This document shows positions 23,672 to 64,000 of a stretch of DNA of 64,000 bases, one piece after another. The stretch's first letter is position 1, and the number at the start of each line of letters is the position of its first letter. Source of the stretch: Nansenia antarctica (lineage: Eukaryota; Chordata; Actinopteri; Argentiniformes; Microstomatidae); contig OZ022344.1 in NCBI GenBank assembly GCA_963989245.1, positions 14,008,649 through 14,072,648 on the forward strand, given 5' to 3'. A program made the position numbers and the translations under genes. A model generated the notes under the pieces. The model worked only from the letters and a program-made list of their open reading frames with translations. It was not told where the DNA came from and ran no database searches.

Positions 23672-25129
23672 ATGGGTAAGAAAGTGCTTTATTTCAATTA
23701 GAATGTTACGGAATCATTCAAAGCCTTTAATAGACATTGGTTATCCCTGATATGCCCTAGACTAGAACATCCCATATGTGTTTTTCGGCCATGCATGAGC
23801 CAGCAAGAAATCAGGATCCAGCTTAATACAATGGCCAGGCTAAAATTGTCTTAGGTTTTCAGGTTAGGTAGGCTGTGATTGTTGCTGTACATGTCATGTT
23901 CACAGGCTTATGTTCTCTGTCCACTGCTTTTCCTCAACACTTGCAATGCTGTGAGTGTGAGCAAGCCACATGATGAAGATTTCACTGTCCTCCGGTCACT
24001 TCTTGTTGCTTATGAGGTGAAAGAGGGCATCTCCAGAGGCTAAATGTGGTGTAATATTGTGTTATATTACCATTTGTTGGCCAGCTTCCATCTGAAAATC
24101 CCTCCTCTTTCCCTCTGTAAGGGTCGGGGTCTGCGTATAGCCAGGACGCTATGTAAGCATCGTAGGGAACAGAGATGGCATGACAAGCAGTTCAAAAAGG
24201 CCAACCTGGGCACTGCCCTCAAGGCCAACCCATTTGGAGGAGCTCCTCACACCAAAGGCATCGTCCTTGAAAAAGTGTGAGTAAAACACCTGTGATCTCT
24301 TCTCTTCTCAGTCAGTAAGCAAGTGCCAGGCTGTTTCTGCATTTCTAGGATGTTACTTTTCTGCCACACAACAAGACTTCAAGTAGGCTAAAGCAGAAAT
24401 AGACAGGCAGCCAGGAACATGTATACAGCACATCTTGATTGGTGGTTTTATTTTGAAAACTGATGTACTCACTAACAGTGTCTTCCCCTCCTTGTATCTG
24501 TTGTGGATAATATTGAGAATGCATCACTTTCTCCTATAAGCTCCCAACCATTTCCCCTTTGCTCCCTATGTCCTCCTTCCGCCAAGCAGCCCAACTCCGC
24601 TATTAGGAACTGTGTGAGGGTACAACTGATCAAAAATGGCAAGAAGATCACAGCCTTCGTCCCCAACGACAGCTGTTTGAACTTCATTGAGGTAAGGCAT
24701 CTACTAGTTCTGCTCCACTATGTTTTCTCCTACCACATCTATCGCTCTATAGTATTTGTTTTAGATGACTAGGAGGAGATGGCCACTTTGTTTCAGTCAA
24801 GAGCACCTACTCATAGATGACAATTGTCATCCAAATCAATATACCTGTCACCAGGTAGTGACAGGTGTACAGTATTACCTGCCATCACAGGTACATGGGG
24901 GGGAAGGGTGTCTTGATTGTATTTTGTTGATTAATTCGACATATTTTCTGTGTATTGTTCCTTTTATTCTGTCTGTCTACAGGAAAACAACAAGGTGCAG
25001 GTTGAATGATTTGGCCCGAATGGCCACGCCATTGGTGACATTACTGGTATCTGTTTCAAGGTGGTCAAAGTGGCCATTGTCTCACTGCTGCCTCTGGACA
25101 TAGGCAAAAGGGAGAGACCCAGATCATAG
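23672..25129 (+). pseudogene. rps23: Non-processed pseudogene of 40S ribosomal protein S23
   Basis: RPS23 is a near-invariant decoding-centre protein of 143 residues. Here the four-exon layout survives: ATGG|GTAAGA at 23672, a second block near 24122-24278 (GRGLRIARTLCKHRREQ), a third near 24587-24689 (AKQPNSAIRNCVRVQLIKNG) and a fourth at 24983-25129 ending KRERPRS and TAG. Retained introns exclude a processed copy. Damage: TGA at 25007-25009 replaces the conserved Ala-Gly codons before FG; the start of exon 2 is shortened so the reading frame from ATGG cannot reach it; the expected AG and first codons of exon 3 are missing; and several residues normally fixed in vertebrates are changed. It is probably a duplicate whose intact partner is elsewhere. 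Confidence 0.88.
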
Positions 25130-25359
25130 ACTGTACTGAATGAAATCAATACAAATTCTAATAAAAACAAGAAAACAAGTGTTTTGGTTTCTTTGTCCAG
25201 TTAATGATGTTATTGTTGTGTGAAATGTCTGAAGCTCATTTTAAGGTTTATTTGCAGTAAAGCCTAAGTCTGTTGGAAAAATACAGGTTACTACATTTTT
25301 TTGGATCTGTTTTTGTGTTATCTTTTGACATGTGCAGTTGCCAGTTTATGAAGTTGGCT

Positions 25360-25410
25360 TCATGTGCTTTGAGCTGCAACGTTTGCAGGAAAAGTGCTAT
25401 ACGAATAAAA

Positions 25411-25452
<42 letters not shown>

Positions 25453-25455
25453 GGT
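25360..25455 (+). mobile_element. Retroelement 3' tail with (ATT)n
   Basis: GTGCTATACGAATAAAAGTT is followed by a long ATT run, the usual 3' end of truncated fish LINE copies. Nothing upstream is recognisable. Confidence 0.65.
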
Positions 25456-25592
25456 AAACGGTCTGTGGTAGCTAATTTAGCCAGGTAGCCTACAGAAATG
25501 TGATTCTAACTGGTACACTAGACTAGCGTATGCATTCCTCTCTGCAGACCGGGAACGAGATGCACTTCTACACTTTGTCCACTAGGCGTCCC

Positions 25593-25606
25593 GTTTCTAC
25601 AGCAAC
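25593..25606 (+). promoter_or_regulatory. RFX-type X-box upstream of DNAH12
   Basis: GTTTCTACAGCAAC matches the two half-sites of an X-box (GTNNCY then RGYAAC) about 95 bp before a 5' UTR splice donor. RFX factors drive ciliary genes, including axonemal dyneins, so the site fits the gene it precedes. Confidence 0.6.
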
Positions 25607-25619
25607 GGAACTGTTTACC

Positions 25620-25700
25620 TTCCACTACCTTCAACCCACTGGTTAGAAGTCTTCCCCACTCAAGAGTAATAACTGTTTCTATCGACATAGAAAAAAGGAG
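25620..25700 (+). other. Probable DNAH12 non-coding first exon
   Basis: The donor AAGGAG|GTAAGT at 25700/25701 matches the acceptor GTCGCAG at 25988, 18 bp before the ATG. The left end is not defined by the sequence. Confidence 0.5.
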
Positions 25701-26006
25701 GTAAGTTATATTTGGATAACATGCAGACGTCGCTATTACATTCGTTTTAATTTATCTTGGGTTTTGCATGCTAACTTTTTCTAGCTTTGTCCAGAACCTC
25801 AGCCTGCCTGGCCATGATGCCAACTAGTATTCCTTACTTGGTTTGCATGTTAAAATGAACTGTACACTATGTGCGTCAGAGTTGCGCTTGAAGTCGGTGC
25901 CCAAATTAGCATATTGACTTATAATATAAGTCCCCTGTTTGATCTGTCCTTAGAATTGCCACCTTGCACTGTCTGTACTGTGTCGCAGTAGATAGGTGTC
26001 TGAGAG

Positions 26007-59314
<33,308 letters not shown>

Positions 59315-59439
59315 GCTTTATGCTAATTATGGAGGACACAACACTATTTCACACACAAGCATTTTATCCACTAATGATATACTAAATGCTATATTAAATA
59401 TTATGTCCTGTGAACAACTAGACCGGTGTCTGCTACTCT

Positions 59440-59960
59440 TTTTTTGCAGCTCTTTTGCAGTGATGTGTGGGTTCTTCTGAGTATTTCTCACCAGATCTCA
59501 GGCCATTCTATCTGAAATCTTTCTTGGTCTTCCAGATCTTGCCTTGACTCCCATTTATTTTCTATTTCCTGATTATGTTTCTGACAGTGGAAATGGGTAG
59601 TTTGAAATGTTTTTGTAGCCTTCTCCTTGATGGTGGAAGTGAACTATCTTGATTCTGACATCCTTGGACAACTGTTTAGAGGAACCCATGGTTTTTAACA
59701 CCAGACACAACAGCCACCGCAGTCGGATACTTTAGAAAGCATGGAGTTACTTCAGAATATAGTTCCTGGAATTATATTCACCTGACTCATTGAAGCCCTA
59801 ACGTGTAAATCACCTTGGTTTGGGCCTTAGTAATCATCTTCTGAAACCTTGCTTTAAAATGAGCTCTCTGTCTGGACTTTTCTGAGAAGACTTTGACTGA
59901 CAGACTGTCTGTCGTGCTATAAACTGCTCTCCTTTTGCAAAAGATAATGAAATACGTTTT
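59440..59960 (-). pseudogene. Tc1-like transposase relic
   Basis: The minus strand from about 59690 reads GSSKQLSKDVRIKIVHFHHQ, then GEGYKNIS and, after a frame break, VKARSGRPRKISDRMA and NPHITAKELQKK. This is the N-terminal DNA-binding region of a Tc1 transposase, with stops and frame changes; the catalytic part is missing. It lies just after the DNAH12 stop. Confidence 0.85.
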
Positions 59961-60039
59961 CTATGCAATTTGAAGAAACCAGGCTACCTTTTTCTATTTT
60001 CTATTTAGATACTTAAATATTTTCCTCTGGCCCACTGTA

Positions 60040-60145
60040 TATTTTTGTTCTTATGTCTTATGCACCAAACTCACCAAGTACATTTCCTGTATGTGAAAAT
60101 ATACTATGCCAATAAAAATAATTCTGATTCTGATTCTGATTTTGT
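60040..60145 (+). mobile_element. Retroelement 3' tail with (TTCTGA)n
   Basis: ATGCCAATAAAAATAATTCTG followed by GATTCTGATT repeats is the sense version of the tail seen reversed at 49785. Its AATAAA could also serve DNAH12. Confidence 0.6.
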
Positions 60146-60374
60146 GCCCATGTGTTGTATTTCTACACTGTCCTGGCAACTCAAACCCCCAGGACACTAT
60201 GACAAGCTCTGCATTTGATGAGTCGACTAAGAGTCTGCGTGACTGTCTGTGATGTCATTGTGATTATCACAGTGTGTGATCCCTGTCTGATTGCCTGCCT
60301 GCATGGTGTTTAGTCAGTCAGTTAAACTGTATATAGTGTTGCCAGGTTCTGGCTGGGACGACCCCATGATCAGA

Positions 60375-60463
60375 TATAAATAGCGGGAGATATAAATAGC
60401 GTTTCGAGAGCAGAGTGGCCTACTAAAGCTAGTGAGGCCACCGACACAGCCTGTTGACTGAAG
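60375..60463 (+). promoter_or_regulatory. Probable ASB14 promoter with twin TATA boxes and 5' exon
   Basis: TATAAATA occurs at 60375-60382 and 60391-60398 in a repeated ATATAAATAGCG context. It is followed by a short GC-richer stretch ending in the donor ACTGAAG|GTAAAC at 60463. No coding start lies in it, so it would be a non-coding first exon of the gene that follows. This is inference. Confidence 0.45.
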
Positions 60464-60654
60464 GTAAACAGAAAACAAAAACTTCATTTTGATACAAAAT
60501 GATTCCCTGATGGGGTTGACAGTGGTTCAGTGCATGAAATGTTGCCCTGTGTGTTCATTTGCAGTTCTATGACAGGGTGCCGTCTGTTTGTGAAAGGCCT
60601 GTTGCATGTTAACTATACTGTCAGATTAGTTGCAACATGTTTCTAATATAATAA

Positions 60655-60696
60655 TATAAGCCATTTAGCTGATGTTTTCATCCGAATTTACATTCC

Positions 60697-60735
<39 letters not shown>
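60655..60735. repeat. SINE tail fragment and (GT)n
   Basis: AGCCATTTAGCTGATGTTTTC is the same SINE tail as at 26625, followed by a GT run (about 60700-60735). Confidence 0.65.
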
Positions 60736-60737
<2 letters not shown>

Positions 60738-61627
60738 ATGTTGGACAGAGATGTATTAGACCCTGGTAACAACAGGCTTACTAATATCAATATAGAGAAA
60801 TGGGGCAGCTATTTCAAGTTAAAGTTTTCAAGTTTCAAGTTTCAAGCTGACAAAGCCGTTCATCATTGCACACATGGTTCCACAGTATACATGTATGAAT
60901 AATGGAGAAGCCTATGTGATGACCTATTCACGATTATGTCGTGCTGTTCTAACAGAACCTTTATCTAGCGCACAAAATCACATTAATGCACAAGAGTAAT
61001 TTAACAGTTTCAGAAGAAAGATATAAAATAAACAAACTGTACTAAATGAATGGAGTCTAACACAGGAGCATGGTGCCCATTACAGGCCTAACCCAAAACT
61101 CAAAGAAAACCTTGCTGTCCTTGTCCTTAAATACCATCACAACAATAGGACATCAGAGACATCGATGGGAGAGGCCCGTTGGCCTATACTATATACTATA
61201 TACATTATAATAGCAAAGGAATTGACAACAAGTTATATATCCTCTCCCACCAGATATGCTCATTCAACTGTAAAAAGGTTTTCCGGGCTGAGAGAGGGGG
61301 GGCATTGATCACCATTCACAGTGGAAGATCAGACGATCACCGTCTTTGCATCAGCCACATTTAAATACATTTAAATACAAATACATTAAATTTAAATCAC
61401 AAGCAAACCCGTCTACAAGTGTACACAGCATGACTGCACAGGTCTCTCTTCATGTTTACTGTGGAATGTCCCATGAGGCCCTCTTGGTATCTAAGGCAGT
61501 TGGTGACTCATGTGTCAGAGGTTTGGGTCTCTCTGGTGTCATGTATTACAGTCTTCGTTATTGTTGTCATGTCTCCACAGCACAAGTCAGTTGTTTCCTG
61601 GTGAATTAATCCTTTCCGGAGCGACAG

Positions 61628-63447
61628 ATGAACACAGAGACAGAGGCAGGGGATGAGTTTGATGGATCAGAAGATGACTGGGATGAGGCTACACAGTACA
61701 TGCTCGAACAGAGCCTGCTGCAATACAAGCTCAGAGGTCCGATCCCAGAGTAAGACCTCCCACACTGAAAAATACCTGCATATTTGTTATATGCTGTATA
61801 TCCTCCGATCTTTGCAACTATACATGTTGTTTCACTGTTCTGTACAATAACTCTCCACAGGGACTCTGCAGGGATTCACGTCGACCCAGATGAGATTTTT
61901 ACAGCAATAAAAGAAGGTGAGAGCAGTGCTTTTTCCCTGTAGATGCCCTCTCTCGTATAATATAATAATAATACAATCATAAACTTTATTTTACATACAT
62001 TTTACCTTTTTAAAACAATGTTACAAAAATGCTTTAATAGTACTAATTGTTTTAAGAAGAGATTTAAAAGAGAATACTGAGCTTGCTAACCTAATATCCT
62101 CAGCCAGGTCGTTCCAGAGTCTAGGGGCCCTAATGGACGAATGGTATGATCGAAAGTCTGCTGATTTTTTACTTTGTATGACTCCTCTTATGAACCCTGT
62201 GTCCTGTCCGTCCCTCCTCACATCTCCCTAGGGGACGAGGAGGCACTGAGAAGGTTGACAGAGCAGCCGGGGCTCATGTCCAGGGTCAACGACAAAGGAT
62301 GGATCCCTCTCCATGAGGCTGCCGTACAGGAAAACAGACGCATACTGGAGATTATCTACTCAGGTACTTGAAGTGTATTCTGATAGTCTAAGTCTATTCG
62401 GTAAAGAAACATACAATATACAACTGAATCATGAAATCCTTGCGTGTGTATCTTCACATGGTATGCCCAGACACAGTATCATCTGCACAGATGATCATCT
62501 GCACAGACACAGTATTATCAACAGACAGTAACAGTAACACGTACAGGTCTAACACAACAACAGGTGGGTTTTATACACTGGTGGTAGATGGAGAGCACCT
62601 TCCATAAGCTGTCAAGCACTTTTGAGACAGGGTGAAAAGGGAGTCCATTATTGCTGTATCATAAGCATGACTTGCAGAGGTGTGGGTGTGGTACAGCCTC
62701 CCCCCAGGGTGCAGTGCACTGCCGTACTCTAGAGGGGGAGACGCCACTCTTCCTGGCTGTGGTTCAGGGCCTCAGGGAGAACGCTACATTCCTGTTACAC
62801 AACGGATGCAGTCCAGACGTCCAGAACGATGACGAGGATTCTCCACTAGTCGCAGGTATTCAACACAAGCCTTGATGATTTATAGCATTCTATTTGATGG
62901 GTGGCAGTTAGCCCCGAGGTTAGAGGAGGCCTTTGAGTGGTGTGATGTCTTGGAGGAGTGTGTGCGCGCAGAAATACCACATTCCAAACATTGATTGATT
63001 GATGACTGATTGGTGAATAAAATATGGTTTGTTTGATGTTGAAGTAGCATGGTTTGTTTGATGTACTGTATACAGTATAAATATAGGGTGTATATCTTTA
63101 TGGCTTTTTTTTGTTTTTTTACGTCAAGTGAGTTTTTTAGGATGCATCATTTGATTACCTATTTCTTTAGTTCTTTCTACTCTCTCATCTGTTCTCCTCA
63201 GCTATACTGAATGACCAGTATGACTTGGCCTCACTCTTGCTTCGCTACAACTCCAAAGTGGACCAAACAGGGAGCCTGGAGCGTACCCCTCTCCACGAGG
63301 CAGCCCTCCTGGGCCTGGAGAACTTTGTTTGTCTGCTCCTGCACTCTGGTGCTGACCCAAACCTATGTGATGTCAACCAGAAGACCCCGCTGGCGCTGGC
63401 TGCACAGGGAGGATACTTGAACGTGGTGGAGGTCCTGCTAGAAAAAG
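61628..63447 (+). CDS. asb14: Ankyrin repeat and SOCS box protein 14 (ASB14), 5' part
   Basis: ASB proteins join substrates to a cullin-5/elongin ubiquitin ligase through a C-terminal SOCS box. Five exons are visible: 61628-61749, 61861-61916, 62232-62363, 62715-62855, 63202-63447, with phases 2-1-1-1-1, giving 232 codons so far. The N-terminus is acidic (DEFDGSEDDWDEATQYML, a ubiquitin-interacting-like segment). Then come ankyrin units GWIPLHEAAVQENRRILEII, GETPLFLAVVQGLRENATFL, RTPLHEAALLGLENFVCLLL and KTPLALAAQGGYLNVVEVLL. The SOCS box is beyond the window. The exon 4 border at 62715 is chosen because more upstream acceptors break the frame; this shortens one ankyrin loop compared with human ASB14. 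Its position after DNAH12 matches human. Confidence 0.85.
61965..62215 (-). pseudogene. LINE 3' ORF fragment, antisense
   Basis: The minus strand reads GVIQSKKSADFRSYHSSIRA, then PRLWNDLAEDIRLASSVFSF, the usual end of fish LINE reverse-transcriptase ORFs, followed by an AT-rich tail. It is inserted in ASB14 intron 2, ending close to the exon 3 acceptor. Confidence 0.8.
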
Positions 63448-63470
63448 GTGGGTTTGCTGTATGCATGTCA

Positions 63471-64000
63471 AATCAAATCAACGTTTATTTATCATAGACA
63501 TAGACGATGTAGTAGACATCAACGCAGAAAAACAACACTCAAACAATCAACAATGCAATACAACATAATAATAATAATAATAATAAAATAATAATAATAA
63601 TAATAATTTAAAAAGTATGTTGTACAGTATGTTGGGCAGTAGCAATAGTAGTAGTATCAGAGTGCAAATGTGCTGGGGGTGAGGGGCGGGGGGTGCTGCT
63701 GAGGTAGTGACAGATGAGCAGTGGGGAGGCAGAGGTAATGGCCTGCGGGTAGATAGAAGCTGTTCTGGAACCCGTTGGTCTAGCCGTTTGCCAGGTGGTA
63801 ATCAGAGAGAACAGGGTGTGGCTAGGGTGGCTGCGGTCCGTGATGATCTTCCCAGCCTTCCTCCTGCACCTCCTGGAGGAGATATCCTGTACGGCTGGGA
63901 GCCCAGAGCCCGTGATGAACCGGGTCGTTTTCATCACCGTCTGTAAAGCCTCGCGATCGAGGGCGGTGCAGCTGCCGTTCCAGTCGGTTATACCAGGCTG
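63471..64000 (-). mobile_element. Retroelement 3' fragment, antisense, running off the edge
   Basis: It starts with the reversed tail AATCAAATCAACGTTTATTT and an ATA/AATA run. It continues with LINE-like sequence (GTTCTGGAACCCGTTGGTCT, CTCCTGGAGGAGATATCCTG). It is organised like the fragment at 49785, but of another family. Confidence 0.6.

Noticed and set aside
23940..24110. Possible C/D snoRNA in RPS23 intron 1 (ATGATGA followed by CTGA)
   Set aside because: Spacing and terminal stem do not fit, and no internal boxes were found.
61179..61609. Short ORFs before ASB14
   Set aside because: No domain or splice logic; the ASB14 start at 61628 explains the coding signal better.

Overview
The window is vertebrate nuclear DNA, almost certainly from a teleost fish. 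The evidence is the intron-exon structure, the very dense CA/GT microsatellites, Tc1-like, hAT-like and Harbinger-like remnants, truncated non-LTR retroelement tails and tRNA-derived SINE heads. Some repeat motifs recall salmonid or pike-like genomes, but I cannot fix the species. There is no bacterial, plasmid or viral gene content.

Layout: positions 1-9253 hold no gene I can support, only microsatellites, short tandem repeats and possible conserved non-coding blocks. SLC17A9 (vesicular nucleotide transporter) lies on the minus strand at 9423-19575; 13 coding exons join into an open 465-residue frame. GID8 (CTLH/GID E3 ligase subunit) lies on the minus strand at 21392-22703; four coding exons are recognisable, but the last carries an extra CA dinucleotide that shifts the conserved C-terminus out of frame. 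A non-processed RPS23 copy (23672-25129, plus) sits head-to-head with GID8; it has an internal stop and broken exon boundaries. DNAH12, an axonemal inner-arm dynein heavy chain, fills 26007-59314 on the plus strand; I could join 74 coding exons into one open frame of about 3,970 residues. ASB14 (ankyrin/SOCS-box protein) starts at 61628 on the plus strand and runs off the right edge.

In human, GID8 and SLC17A9 are neighbours (20q13.33), and DNAH12 and ASB14 are neighbours (3p14.3). This window joins the two blocks, with the RPS23 relic at the junction, which looks like an old rearrangement point. The genes do not form one pathway: SLC17A9 loads nucleotides into secretory vesicles, GID8 is a ubiquitin-ligase scaffold, DNAH12 is a ciliary motor and ASB14 is a presumed cullin-5 substrate adaptor.

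The most unusual region is DNAH12 intron 52 (44752-50361). It lies between exons of the microtubule-binding stalk and holds a stack of nested elements: a MITE-like element built around a near-perfect palindrome of about 210 bp; an element of about 3.5 kb with inverted repeats of about 300 bp carrying the relic of a Cys/His-rich protein family; a Harbinger-like element; and two tRNA-derived SINE heads. A direct repeat of about 125 bp containing the intron's own 3' splice site flanks the pile, so a decoy splice acceptor lies about 5.4 kb upstream of the real one. I found no clear wholly new functional system; the best leads are listed as findings.
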